DNA of 64,000 nucleotides from Costus lasius (Eukaryota > Streptophyta > Magnoliopsida > Zingiberales > Costaceae), in contig CM050453.2 in NCBI GenBank assembly GCA_027563935.2, forward strand, positions 61,426,018 through 61,490,017, written 5' to 3'. A program made the translations under genes and the position numbers. Shown here piece by piece: positions 46,772 to 58,873 of this stretch. Below the pieces are notes generated by a model. The model was not told the origin of the DNA. It ran no database searches and worked only from the letters and a program-made list of their open reading frames with translations. Position 1 is the stretch's first letter. Each line of letters starts with the position of its first letter.

Positions 46772-48883
46772 GATAGCTGAAGCTTCCATGGATTTGGAAT
46801 TTCCTCACTATCGTCTCCTCTAAATCTTCCATGGACTTGGAGTCTCTACCGTGCTGCATCCTCCTCGTCGCTGCGCTATCCATCTTCCACCTCTGCCACG
46901 CTTAAACAACCTTCCGCCGCTGTCGCATTCCACACCCAGCTTCCAGCCGAGTCCAGCCTTGGACTCTCCGTTCGCCTCGCCGCCAGCAACGATCCAACCG
47001 ACGGATCGTCCTCAAATTTCAACCACGCCTTCTACAGTTCTAGTCGAACCCACAACCGGAGGGATCGCCCCATCCGACGTCTGGATCGCCGGAATCGGAA
47101 GATTTCCGGTGACGCCTCAACTCACGCCCCTGCTTCCGCCCTTCACCACTGATCGCCGTCGATCTCCTCCGATCAGTCACCGATCAATCCCAAACTCCGG
47201 CCACCCGTTCGCCTTGGTCAGGAGAACTTCCAGTTGTAGCAGGTCGGGAGACTTTGCCGTCTCTGATGATCTCCGGCTGCCCCTGTTCCGCCCGTGCACA
47301 TCCCCTGTTCTGCTGAACAAGCGCATCTCCACCTTCCAGCACCGTCCTCCTCCGACCAACCACCGTCCGCGCCCAAACTCCGGCCATCCCTTGGCCTTCA
47401 TCACCCCGACCTACAGTCGTAACAGGTTTTGCGTTTGTGCCCTCTACGACGAACGGCGACCACAAACGTCGACCCCTGCTCCACGCGCGCACGTCCCTTG
47501 TTCTCATAGAACAGTCGCGTCTCCACCTCCGCCAGAACGCCAACGCCTTCGCGCTCTCTCTAGCATTCCAGCCTCGCCTACAATCTCTTGGTCGTCGTCC
47601 AAACCACAAGCAACACAGTCCGCATCGCCTCCTCTCTACTAGACGAAGAACGAATTCAAGGAACCCAGATCCCTTGTTCCCGGACTCGCCAGCCACCCGC
47701 GGCACGATTTTGCTGCGTCGCTCCACAACCCCTCGCCGAGCTCCGACGCCGACAAGACCATCTCGTCATCCCTTTGTCTCCAATACCGCTCATGAGTGAT
47801 CCAAGCCCCGCCGTCGTTGAACGGCGCATGCTAGCCTGTTTCCAAATCTCTGTGTTTCCTGCAGCCTATTTCTCTTCGCAATATTAATCTAATTAAGCTT
47901 TTCTTTGCAGGTTTCTGACACTCTCGGACAGGCCTAAACTTCTGATCGCTGGATCCATCAGAAAGAACAAGTCTTCGCCTACAAACGGGTCTAATCTATT
48001 TGAATTTTGGTTCATTTGATCCTAATGCAACCTATAGTTACTTTTCTTAAATAATACTTGTATGCAATCCTAGAATTCTGGCTGCTTCATGTAAGATCCA
48101 AGGATCTTGAGTCCTGGTAAGCATTATTTTGATTTAGTCTAAAATTATTGACTGTGATATTTTTATGTATTGGTTGTTAATAGTTATTTAATTAGAGATT
48201 ATTTGTTTGATTATTGGCTGTTAATTTATGATAAATTATTATTAGTTGTTCACGATAAATTAATTAGGAATTATGGGTTGTAAGTTGTTAGTTAATTAAT
48301 TAGACCTTATTGGATATTAATTAAATCCTTATTGGATTTGCGCTTAAGTGAATTAATTAATTGGATGTTAATTTAAATTCATATTGGATTTTCACTTAAA
48401 CCATGGGTTATTGGGTTATTGGATATTAGATTTAAAATTCGAAATTATTAGTTAAATGGGTTAAACCCTTTTGGAATTAATTGGTTAATGGGTTTAAAAT
48501 TTAAAAACCCAAAGTTTAAGTAGTAATTTCGGCTAGGGTAGAGGTTTTGGCGATTTTTGGCTTGAAGAAAAACCTTGGGCGACGGCTAGGAGGAAGAAGG
48601 CGATTTTGGTGTTATTGAAGAGTTCTTGAAGCGATTTTGGCGATTTCTCCATCTCTTCCCCTTTGGCGAATTTTCCTTGGTGTTTGGTGGCGATTCTTGG
48701 TAGAACTTCAAGCCTTAGACGAATTGTTTTTGGAGAATTTTCACCTTGTGTTCTCGGTTAAGAGGTGAGTGGGGTGTTTAATCGATTTCTATCTATTTGT
48801 TTGTGTTAATTGATGTGTTAGATGATATATTTGCTTGTTGGAAATCTTACCATGCTAAAACCGAAATTCAAGACTTTACCATG

Positions 48884-48982
48884 ATGAAAACCGAATTTTG
48901 TAAAGTTGATTATATCATGAAAACCGAATTTTGTAAAGTTGATTATATCATGAAAACCGAATTTTTCAAAGGTGATTATATG
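48884..48982. repeat. three 33-bp tandem repeats in LTR D
   Basis: Unit begins ATGAAAACCGAATTTTG; the first two copies are identical and the third diverged. Confidence 0.9.
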
Positions 48983-49864
48983 ATGATTATTTAACCGAAA
49001 ATTTGTATGAAATTTAAGGTATTTTTGTAGGAATTTTGGTAGCATTAAATCATTGAATTTTGAGTATGAAATTCTTGTTAATTATAGTTAAACCGAAATC
49101 AATTTTGGTAACATTAAATCAATGATTTTTGTAGCATGTATGAAAACCGAAACCTTGTTAATTGTAGTTAAACCGAAATCTTGATAATATGTATGGAAGC
49201 CGAATTTGATGTTTTTAGTTAACATATATGTGGTAGTTGTTTGAGAAATTGTTTGAGAAATTGTTTGAAAATTTTAAGTTGATTTTATAGTATATGGTTA
49301 TATACTTAGGACTATGTTGAGAAATTGTTTGAGAAATTTGAGTGATAACATAGCAAGTTTTGACTGAACTAATTAGCATGAAATCTAAGGACTACACTAT
49401 TTGAATATGAAATATTATGTGATATGTTATGAGATTTTTGGAATAATATGTGTTATGTGATAGGTGATGTGAATTTGGAATAATATGTGTTATGTAACGG
49501 GTTATGTGAATTTGGAATATTATGTGGTTATGTGACTTATGAAAATTATGTGGTTATGTGAATTCGGATATTATGTGCTATGTGATGGTTAGGACTAAGG
49601 CTAAGTGTAACTGTGTACTCAAAGGGGATAGTCCGTATGTAATATGTTAAGGGTTTGAATTTCAGCCCTGTATTTGATATGTGAGGGGGTTGATGTTCAG
49701 CCTGCCTATTATGATTATTGTGATGGGGGTTGATGTTCAGCCTGCCCGATATGATTTTTTTTGTGATGACTATCCTAGAGTCTAGTTGACACTTAGGAGT
49801 CCACCTTTGTGAAATATGAAATAAGATATGTCTGTTGTCCAGTAGGAACCTTTTGGGAGAACGG

Positions 49865-50160
49865 GTTTTGACGCAAAGTGCCATGTCTTGGTCGGACAGG
49901 GGCCACCTCTTGATGTCATTACTCTTTTATGTTATGGGGTGATATAAGACGCAAAGTGCCATGTCTTGATCAGACAGGGGCCACCTCTTGATGTCATCAC
50001 TCTCATTTTGTGATATGGGGTGTCGTAGAGCAAAGTGCCACGTCATGACCTGACGGGGGCCACCTCTTGAATCTACACACAATCCATCGATGTGTTATGG
50101 GGTGATAGAGCAAAGTGCCACGTCGTGACCTGGCGGGGGCCACCTCTTGATTCTACTCAC
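49865..50160. repeat. four tandem repeats of about 65-100 bp in LTR D
   Basis: Each copy contains GCAAAGTGCCAYGTC and GGGGCCACCTCTTGA; the last two are closer to each other than to the first two. Confidence 0.85.
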
Positions 50161-50876
50161 TATCCATGTTTATGTGTTGCACGAGATTTTGCAGCTCCCA
50201 GTGCTTTGGCCAAGCCGGGTTAGACCATATTGGTCACTACTGATTATGCTGGACAACTAGGTTAATTAAGTATGGTGTGTTTAGTTGGTTTAGAATATAT
50301 GTGTTTAATTGGTTTAGAGTAAAACTCTAGAACCTGAGTTTGTTATATGCTAGTGTGTACATCTGACTGTCTATATGACTTCTGTTTCTTTATTTTGTTA
50401 TATGTTGACATAATGTTCCTGTTAAAGATTTTTGTGTCACCGCGGGCTTCAGCTTGGTTTCGGTGTATGGTATGAGTTTATAAAATCGACTTTGTGGCTT
50501 TGTTTTGAATTTCGAATCGAATTGTATTTATGCCATCGGATTTGATATAACTGTTGCCTTGCATATATCTAGTGCAAGGATTGCGTGGTGGCAGGTACCC
50601 TTATGTGATTTATGAGATTTGTGTTTTGTGAATTTGTATGTATGGATTTATGGAAATTTTCAGATCGTGTTTTTCTTGAACTCGGTTTTACCTAGCATAT
50701 GAATCGATCTTATATGAAACATCCTGTATCATTTGTGAATTGTGCCATTTGTTTGGGGTTAAGATAACGGGATGTTACACTTCATGAATATGTTGTTTCT
50801 AAAAATTAAAAACGAAAAAAAATAATAATCAGACTTTAGTTAGTATCATATTTCGTGTCTCCACCCTACATCAGTT

Positions 50877-50888
50877 TGGTATCAGAGC
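50877..50888 (+). other. primer binding site of element C
   Basis: TGGTATCAGAGC three bases after the LTR end CACCCTACATCA. Confidence 0.92.
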
Positions 50889-51228
50889 GAGCAAGTGGCC
50901 AACTCTTGTCTGGCCACACCGATCCCTGGTTTGCTCTTTGTTTTAATTAAAAAAAAAACATTCTTAGTTTTTGCTTTCATGTTTAGTTGTTTACTGCTTT
51001 TGCATCTTAGTAAGTTGTTTGTTCTTTATTAATTAAAAAGAAAAAAAAAATTGCTTGCATTGAACAATTTGCCAAAGAAAACTGCATTTGAATTTTTGCA
51101 AAGTTCTAATCAATTCTGCACACTACTACATCTTCTCGCAAGTTTTGATCAGCCTTTCTGCACAACTAAGATATCTGAGTTGATTCAAAATTCTGGATAT
51201 TGTTGAATGACTTTTGAATTTGCAGCTT
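50889..51228 (+). other. element C leader, first part
   Basis: Non-coding, A/T-rich; interrupted at 51228 by the solo LTR A. CAGCT (51224-51228) is that LTR's left TSD. Confidence 0.75.
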
Positions 51229-52906
51229 GTTGGGGTATGCCCTTAAGGCTAATGTTTGAGGCCTGTGGGAATGTATCTGTATCATGTAATAAACTGTTAT
51301 GTTTATAAAGGCATGGTTATTATTCAGTTGTTTACATTGTCTGCTGCAATATATGTTCTTCTGAATAATGTCTCAAAGCTGTTCAGCTGGGCTGACATGC
51401 TGTTATGTCCTTAGTCGATATATCTTGGTGAACATGAGACAGCCTTGATATGGTTAAGACTAATATGTGTTCTAATCTTATAGGATGCTTCGAGCATGGA
51501 ATAAGATGTAGACTCATGGGTACATTGGATGTGCTGGACAGACCCTACTAGGTTATTCAATTGTTTGTCACAATGTGAATATTCCTTGAATATGACAAGT
51601 GGCACATTTCCTCTGACTTGAGATCACTTGTGTTTTCTAAATGATGATTGTCATTGTTTTGAGATAGTTCAATATCATTTGAAACATAATGATTATAGAC
51701 TATCTTGGATGGTGAGCTTGAATCAGGTTAGGGCACTAGTGATAGACATAGGATTGCCGTCTCCTTGTTCAAGGAGTGTGATGTTCTAAAGGGGCCCCCT
51801 GGATGAGATGATTGAGAAAAAGAGTATGGCCATACCCAGGTGACAGTGTTCATCTGATCTAATCATGCTCATCATATTGGAGCTACAAGCTTGACACGCT
51901 TGTCCAATAAGAACATCCAGTGGCAAAGGAAATATGCATGCCTTGTGAATTGATTCACACTTGTGCTATGGTTTGGGTGTAGTCTTGGAAGACTCTTTCC
52001 TTTATATCGGGAGACAGTGATGTGTTGCTAGATACCCCTCACTGATCGTGATAATGTGAATTATCGTTACCGACATTTAAAGGAAACCCTTAGGGTCGCA
52101 CAATTTGATGATATGGCTTACTTCAGTCAGATCGTGTGGACTGAATTGTTTGGGTTCAGTTTAAAGGGATTTAATCTCTGATTGTAAGTGAGATCTAGTC
52201 TGATCATGTTTGATTGATTAGGGCTTGAGATCGGTAAGCTTCGATCGAGAGAATGATTGCTAGATCGGGCAGATCAGAAGCATCAAGAGATTAACGGTCA
52301 GATCTGGAGCCTTAGGGTTTATTTGAGATCTAGACTAGATCATTGGCTTGATTGGTTCTTAAACCGAACCAATGTGAACCGGCTCATGAAATGAGCGCAT
52401 GGTTCAAGGCTTGGCGACTTGTTCACTTGGCGTGAACATTGGAGCGAGTGGTGTGGCTATTTTTAGTAACCACGATCTCCACTTGGTGATAACGCTCACG
52501 TTCGAATAGCTCTTGCTATTCTCGCCTCTCAAGCGACCTCTCTCTCGACACTCGTTGTGTGTGGCGACGCTTGGAAGATAGAGGAGGTTTTTGGCCAAAA
52601 GAGAAAAACACATCTCCATCCCTTTTCACTCGATCAAGGACTCCAAGGAACCTTGCTAGCACAAGGAGCACCAAGGGTAGGCGCATTGATTATCTTGTGT
52701 GTGAAACTTAGGAGAAGGCTCGCTTGCGTCTTTCCTTCCAAAGCTTCATCAAACCGATGGCAATGGTATGAGTTTATCTTCATCTATTCAAATATTCGAA
52801 AGCTAGTTATATGACATATATAGATCCTTTGAAATCCTAATATCCCATGCAAAATTTTGTTGCGCCACCATTAGGGTTTCTACCCCTTAGTTAGGGGTTC
52901 CCTTCA
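51229..52906 (+). repeat. solo LTR A inside element C
   Basis: TGTTGGGGTATGCCC ... GGGGTTCCCTTCA, 1678 bp, TSD CAGCT at 51224-51228 and 52907-52911. CArG-like CTATTTTTAG at 52457-52466. It shows that family A was still moving after C inserted. Confidence 0.95.
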
Positions 52907-52911
52907 CAGCT

Positions 52912-54073
52912 AGTATCAATGTTTAATCTGCTTAGAACCTTTAAGTGTTGAGTTTTGGTTCTCAGATTTTATTTCCTGCATGCTGAATTCTGCACCTTGA
53001 CTTCTTGGTTCTGATAAAACCTCTGACGCATAGCTTGTGACCCTTAATCTGATTAGGTGTCATAAGTCCTAAGAACAATTCTAATTCAGGTTTATCACAA
53101 GAATCAATAGATCTTTGTTCCTTATTGCTAAATTGCAAAATCTGATTTAGGATGATAAGCACTGTTGCTTACCATTCTCCAGTTCTTGAAATCTGCCGAT
53201 TCTGTGCTGTGTTTGTCTGCCTGCTTTACATTGAGCTGTGTCTTGTTGTTCTAAACCTGGAATTTATAAGCTGGATTTGAATATTTACTGCTGAACATTA
53301 CTGCACGTGAATACTCGACTGATCACTTATATACCGGCATAATAACTTACATTAGCAGCAACACTCGTGCACATCACTGCATCCATATAGGGAATCTACT
53401 GCACTTTTATTTTTCTATCAGCCCTGATAACTTTATTGTTGCTGGAACCTATTGCTGCACATTATCCTGTGTGGTTTGCAAGTTTCAAAATCCTGTTTTA
53501 AGAAAAGTCTGCACAATTGATACCTAAAACATCTCAGCTTAACGCATCTGGAAAATCTGTTCACTGTGGCTTACCATCTGTGTTTCCTATTGAGTAAATT
53601 CTGCAGGAAGGATTCGGATCCCATCTGGGTCAATAGGTTGGATTCCCGAGTTCTTCAATCCTGCATGGTCCATTTGCCCTGGTTCAGCACCTTGGCTGGA
53701 ATGCTCCTCTGCTTGAAGCTGAAAGTCTGCACGTACTATCCAAGTTGCATCCAAATTTTCTGCACAATTCTGCATCTTCCGTTAGCACAAGTTCTAACCA
53801 TCCATTTTCGATTCTGCACTTAATTGAAATATGGATTTCTTTCTTCTTGCTGCACTTAAGTTGTAACAAATTGCAGCCAACAACTAGATTTATTTTCAAT
53901 ACCTACATGTGCTGCATTTTGTTAAAATAGACTCTTTATTACTGCCATATACATGCTTTCATGTTTGTCTCTTTCATTTAGTTTGCATTTTTAAGTTATT
54001 TGCTAGTTGTAGTTTATATGCAAAAAAAAAAAAAAAAATTGCTTACACCCTAGTTGCACCCTAAACTTTTATC
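52912..54073 (+). other. element C leader, second part
   Basis: About 1.16 kb with no convincing gene; many CTGCA-rich words and a run of about 17 A near 54021. Small ORFs around 53566-53930 occur on both strands and look incidental. Confidence 0.6.
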
Positions 54074-55480
54074 ATGCGTCACTTTACACAAAGGGAAGTT
54101 ATAGCTAGAACAGAATTAATAACTATTAGGGAACACTATAGGACTCTTATACATAGGCCTAATAGTTCTATAAAACAAAAATGTAGGGTTCTCACACATG
54201 GGCCTAATAGTTTTACTACACATATTTGGTGCAATGGTTTTAAATGTAAAACTATTATTGATCATTTTGTCAAGTACAATATCATATCTCCTAGATCCCT
54301 TGAAAAATTTGGCCTTACCATAGAAAAAAATCCTAACCCTTATTGCATAACTTGGGATGATTTCACTTCAACTTTAGTTGACTTTCAATGCTTAGTTCCT
54401 ATTCAATTAGGCAATATGAAAACTGAAATTTGGTGTGATGTAATGAGTTTAGAAGGATTTGACATCTTATTAGGGAATGAATTCATGCATGATTATCAAG
54501 GACATTATTTTCACAACCCTTGGAGTTATAGTTTTATTCATAAAGGGATGCCACACATAATTCACCCTTATGATGAGTTAAGGGAGCAAACTAAAAAGTT
54601 GCAACATGAGTTCAAGGAGCATATGAAAAAGTTGCAACAATCAATGGAGAAATTAAGAAAGCCCCACTTACAAGTTAAACAAGAGAGTCCTAATCCTCTA
54701 GAGTTCAACCAAACCTTAGAGCCTACTTTAGAACCTAAACCATGTTTTGATGAAACCACTAAATTTGAAGAAATAAATCATGAAGTACCTTTACCTTCAA
54801 TTTTAGGACCCATACCCATAGGTTCTTTAGAATACATGCCTCAACTTGACTCTAGCACATCTATTCCAACTAAGGAACCCATTATTAACACATGTGAGAA
54901 TCAATTGCCTATAGAGATTCCATTAGGCATAGCACAACTTAAGTTTGGAACATTTATCATTGATGACTTAGATAGCCAAGTTGAATCCACATCCATAGAT
55001 CATGATGAACCACACTTTGAACCAATGTTAGATCCTTGTGCCATTGACCTAGACCCCAAGTCTCAATCATTAAGAGAACCACATCTTGAAGGCTTAGAAG
55101 ACTTGACCCATGATCCCATGATCCTTGAGTCATGCCTCTTAGATCCAACTACCCACGCTCCTAAGCCACCTGTAAGGTCAATCAAACAAAGTGAAAACAT
55201 GAGTGCTTTACCTCTTTTGCAAGTTGAATATATTGATTTTATCTTTCCTTCTCTTAGATCCTATAATGGACTACTTGAGCTTGCTAATATGTCTTGTTTA
55301 AATCTGAATTTTCTTTCACCTAGCTTCTTGATTGTGAGAAGTACATTAGGGGTTAAAACAAGACAACCCACTCAACTTATGCATGATCAACTTCTCTTCC
55401 TACCTATCCTCAAAGATGAATACACTTATAGGCCTCCACCTAAGCGTGATAAGTTGTTAATTTCCATGCTAGTAGTTTAA
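54074..55480 (+). CDS. retropepsin-like protein of element C (468 aa)
   Basis: Uninterrupted ORF, ATG chosen as the first in frame. Residues of about 45-170 align with gypsy aspartic proteases, including the one in element E: CKTIID, EKNPNPYCITW, CLVPIQLG, EIWCDVM, FDILLGNEF. The active triad, expected as DSG/DTG/DGG, reads DHF, so proteolysis is doubtful. A charged coiled-coil-like stretch (about 175-200, KKLQHEFKEHMKKLQQSMEK) follows, then an acidic, Pro/Glu-rich tail with repeated TLEP and a hydrophobic C-terminal part of unknown kind. No gag, zinc knuckle, RT or integrase accompanies it. It may be a leftover of an internally deleted gypsy element or a maintained accessory protein; length without stops favours recent function or a recent source copy. 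Confidence 0.75.
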   Translation: MRHFTQREVIARTELITIREHYRTLIHRPNSSIKQKCRVLTHGPNSFTTHIWCNGFKCKTIIDHFVKYNIISPRSLEKFGLTIEKNPNPYCITWDDFTSTLVDFQCLVPIQLGNMKTEIWCDVMSLEGFDILLGNEFMHDYQGHYFHNPWSYSFIHKGMPHIIHPYDELREQTKKLQHEFKEHMKKLQQSMEKLRKPHLQVKQESPNPLEFNQTLEPTLEPKPCFDETTKFEEINHEVPLPSILGPIPIGSLEYMPQLDSSTSIPTKEPIINTCENQLPIEIPLGIAQLKFGTFIIDDLDSQVESTSIDHDEPHFEPMLDPCAIDLDPKSQSLREPHLEGLEDLTHDPMILESCLLDPTTHAPKPPVRSIKQSENMSALPLLQVEYIDFIFPSLRSYNGLLELANMSCLNLNFLSPSFLIVRSTLGVKTRQPTQLMHDQLLFLPILKDEYTYRPPPKRDKLLISMLVV

Positions 55481-55537
55481 TTGTTGCTAGTCTTTTTTTA
55501 ATTAACCTAAGTTTCTCCAGGAGTAGAAACATTTGAA

Positions 55538-55548
55538 CCGGGGGTGTA
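55538..55548 (+). other. polypurine tract of element C
   Basis: CCGGGGGTGTA directly before the 3' LTR. Confidence 0.6.
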
Positions 55549-57614
55549 TGATGCAGGAGCATTTTCGCATGATATTAGACTTAATTTTGACTTGGTCAAA
55601 TTTTGCCTGAATATTTTAAACCATGATTGAACCTAGACTTAGTCAACATTTATGTCTAAAATTTGACTTTGATTCGAATGTCATTCTAAATTTAATGTGG
55701 CACTAATCCTTATTATTTCATTTGCCATGTAATCAACATGAGATCAAGACAATTGAAGTCAACATCTCAAGAAGATCCAAGCTCAAATCCACAACAAGTT
55801 CCAGTCGACATCCAATTCCAGCTTTCAATCTTCATCCACTCTCAACAATTTGGGAGCTCTTAACCTTCAAAACAAGTTGCAAACAACATTTATTCACTCA
55901 TCCAAAGCTTCAAAGATTACGTGCCAATCAACTTCTCAGCCTGCGCAATACTTGCAATTCTCGCTAATGCCATGCACCAAATCCTGCAAGATCTTCAACA
56001 AATGCGGCCACAGATTTTGAGAGTCAAAATTCAACCGTTGGAGCTTACAGCCAATGGCTATAATTCCTGCTATGTTTCCAACCATCACCTATAAGATGGT
56101 CTCTCCTCTTTTGTAATCAGAGTTTTTAGACAAGATTTTGAAAAGGAATGGAAATGGTTTTCGTTTCTCTCTATCGGATGTTTCTTCCTCTCTTCCTCTC
56201 TTCCTCTGATAGCTGAAGCTTCCATGGATTTGGAATTTCCTCACTATCGTCTCCTCTAAATCTTCCATGGACTTGGAGTCTCTACCGTGCTGCATCCTCC
56301 TCGTCGCTGCGCTATCCATCTTCCACCTCTGCCACGCTTAAACAACCTTCCGCCGCTGTCGCATTCCACACCCAGCTTCCAGCCGAGTCCAGCCTTGGAC
56401 TCTCCGTTCGCCTCGCCGCCAGCAACGATCCAACCGACGGATCGTCCTCAAATTTCAACCACGCCTTCTACAGTTCTAGTCAAACCCACAACCGGAGGGA
56501 TCGCCCCATCCGACGTCTGGATCGCCGGAATCGGAAGATTTCCGGTGACGCCTCAACTCACACCCCTGCTTCCGCCCTTCACCACTGATCGCCGTCGATC
56601 TCCTCCGATCAGTCACCGATCAATCCCAAACTCCGGCCACCCGTTCGCCTTGGTCAGGAGAACTTCCAGTTGTAGCAGGTCGGGAGACTTTGCCGTCTCC
56701 GATGATCTCCGGCTGCCCCTGTTCCGCCCGCGCACATCCCCTGTTCTGCTGAACAAGCGCATCTCCACCTTCCAGCACCGTCCTCCTCCGACCAACCACC
56801 GTCCGCGCCCAAACTCCGGCCATCCCTTGGCCTTCATCACCCCGACCTACAGTCATAACAGGTTTTGCGTTTGTGCCCTCTACGACGAACGGCGACCACA
56901 AACGTCGACCCCTGCTCCACGCGCGCACGTCCCCTGTTCTCACAGAACAGTCGCGTCTCCACCTCCGCCAGAACGCCAACGCCTTCGCGCTCTCTCTAGC
57001 ATTCTAGCCTCGCCTACAATCTCTTGGTCGTCGTCCAAACCACAAGCAACACAGTCCGCATCGCCTCCTCTCTACCAGACGAAGAACGAATTCAAGGAAC
57101 CCAGATCCCTTGTTTCCGGACTCGCCAGCCACCCGCGGCACGATTTTGCTGCGTCGCTCCACAACCCCTCGCCGAGCTCTGACGCCGACAAGACCATCTC
57201 GTCATCCCTTTGCCTCCAATACCGCTCATGAGTGATCCAAGCCCCGCCGTCGTTGAACGGCGCATGCTAGCCTGTTTCCAAATCTCTGTGTTTCCTGCAG
57301 CCTATTTCTCTTCGCAATATTAATCTAATTAAGCTTTTCTTTGCAGGTTTCTGACACTCTCGGACAGGCCTAAACTTCTGATCGCTGGATCCATCAGAAA
57401 GAACAAGTCTTCGCCTACAAACGGGTCTAATCTATTTGAATTTTGGTTCATTTGATCCTAATGCAACCTATAGTTACTTTTCTTAAATAATACTTGTATG
57501 CAATCCTAGAATTCTGGCTGCTTCATGAATATGTTGTTTCTAAAAATTAAAAACGAAAAAAAATAATAATCAGACTTTAGTTAGTATCATATTTCGTGTC
57601 TCCACCCTACATCA
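55549..57614 (+). repeat. 3' LTR of element C (2066 bp)
   Basis: TGATGCAGGAGC ... CACCCTACATCA, without the LTR D insertion and with three CTTCCTCT units. TATA-like CTATAAGA at 56089-56096. Confidence 0.95.
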
Positions 57615-57619
57615 TAGTT

Positions 57620-58859
57620 CAATATCATTTGAAACATAATGGTTATAGACTATCTTGGATAATGAGCATGAGTCATGTTAGGGCGCTAGTGATAGATATA
57701 GGATTGCCGTCTCCTTGGAAGGAGTGTGATGTTCTATAGGGGCCCCCTGTATGAGATGATTGAGGAAGTGTATGGCCATACCCAGATGACTATGTTTCAT
57801 CTGATCTAATCATTCTCATCATATTGGAATCACAGGCTTGACACGCTTGTCCAATAAGAACATCCAGTGGCAAAGGAAACATGTATGCCTAGTGAAGTGG
57901 ATTCACACTTGTGCTGTGGTTTGGGTGTAGTCTTGGAAGACTCTTTCCTTTATATCGGGAGACAGTGATGTGTTGCTAGATACCCCTCACTGATCGTGAT
58001 AACGTAAGTTATCGTTACCGACATTTAAAGGAAACCCTTAGGGTCGCACAATTTGATGATATGGCTTACTTGAGTCAGATCGTGTGGACTGAATTGTTTT
58101 GATTCAGTTTAAAGGGATTTAATCTCTGATTGTAAGTGAGATCTGGTCTGATCATGTTTGATTGATTAGGGCTTGAGATCGGTAAGCTTCGATCGAGAGA
58201 ATTGATGCTAGATCGGTGAGATCAAGAGCATCAAGAGATGAACGGTTATATCTTGAACCATTTGGTTCAGTAAGATCTAGACCATGGCTTGGGCTGATTT
58301 GATTTGGTCTTTGAACCAAATTGAAATGGATTGAATTGGCTTGAACCGGTTCACATGTGTGAACGCTTGGTTCAAAGCTTGAAGGCGTTTTGGTCGGTTT
58401 TGAGATCATGGGCGCATGGCTTCATGACTTTCTATTTTTGGAAAGTCATTAACGCCACTTCCTCTCAACGCCTAAACGTTTTGCCTCTTCTCGATGCCCC
58501 CTCTCTCGTGTGTGACTTCTTCACGCCTTGGAGAGCTTTCGGACAAGCCAAGGAAAAAGGAGATCTCATCCCTTCAAGCGATTAGGACACTTAGAGATCC
58601 TTGCTAGCACAAGGAGCGACAAGAAGAAAGCTTCTCTCGTCTTGTGTGCGGTGCCTTTGGAGAAGAAGCACTCGCATCTTTGCTTCCAAGTCGCCATCCT
58701 TGCAATGGCAATGGTATGAATCCCTTTCGCTCTATACAAGCCTTAAGAGTTGATTATATGACATGCATATCGATTTTCTATGAAACCCTAGCTTCCGCAT
58801 GTATGATCCTTGTTATGCGCCTATTAGGGTTTCTTCCCCCTGTTTTTGGGGACCTTTCA
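57620..58859 (+). repeat. 5' LTR of A4, second part
   Basis: Resumes after the right TAGTT duplication and ends GGGGACCTTTCA. Combined LTR length about 1681 bp. CArG-like CTATTTTTGG at 58432-58441 within GACTTTC/GAAAGTC. Confidence 0.93.
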
Positions 58860-58861
58860 AT

Positions 58862-58873
58862 TGGTATCAGAGC
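58862..58873 (+). other. primer binding site of A4
   Basis: TGGTATCAGAGC, two bases after the LTR. Confidence 0.95.

Larger units (their letters stand above)
48090..50779. repeat. solo LTR D (2690 bp)
   Basis: TGTAAGATCC ... GGGATGTTACA, terminal imperfect inverted repeats, with TSD CTTCA at 48085-48089 and 50780-50784. The uninterrupted site is in the 3' LTR of C near 57525. TGTAACATCCC-type ends are typical of plant Ty3/gypsy LTRs, which would make it minus-oriented, but orientation is not proven. AT-rich, no coding, with internal tandem repeats at 48884-48982 and 49865-50160. Confidence 0.88.
46089..50873 (+). repeat. 5' LTR of element C, containing solo LTR D
   Basis: Matches 55549-57614 apart from the 2690-bp LTR D, its TSD, and three extra CTTCCTCT units. 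Contains a GC-rich pyrimidine/proline-codon-like region (46850-47800) with no ATG-started long frame. Confidence 0.93.
46089..57614 (+). mobile_element. non-autonomous LTR element C with a retropepsin-like ORF
   Basis: Ends TGATGCAGGAGC ... CCCTACATCA, TSD TAGTT (46084-46088 and 57615-57619). The LTRs are about 2.07-2.09 kb once insertions are excluded and differ at about 15 sites, nearly all transitions, so the element is young. The internal part is only about 3 kb after removing a solo LTR A. It has a PBS, one 468-codon ORF and a polypurine tract. No gag, RT, RNase H or integrase is visible, so mobilisation must be in trans. Confidence 0.92.

Noticed and set aside
53566..53930. Overlapping small ORFs on both strands in the C leader
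   Set aside because: Short, mutually overlapping and without recognisable motifs; no support over chance.
56287..57231. Pro/Ser-rich 314-codon open frame in the 3' LTR of C (shorter in the 5' LTR at 46851-47642)
   Set aside because: It begins at GTG with no ATG. Other frames on both strands are also long because the DNA is GC-rich. The 5' LTR copy has a stop from a single C/T change. Treated as non-coding LTR.
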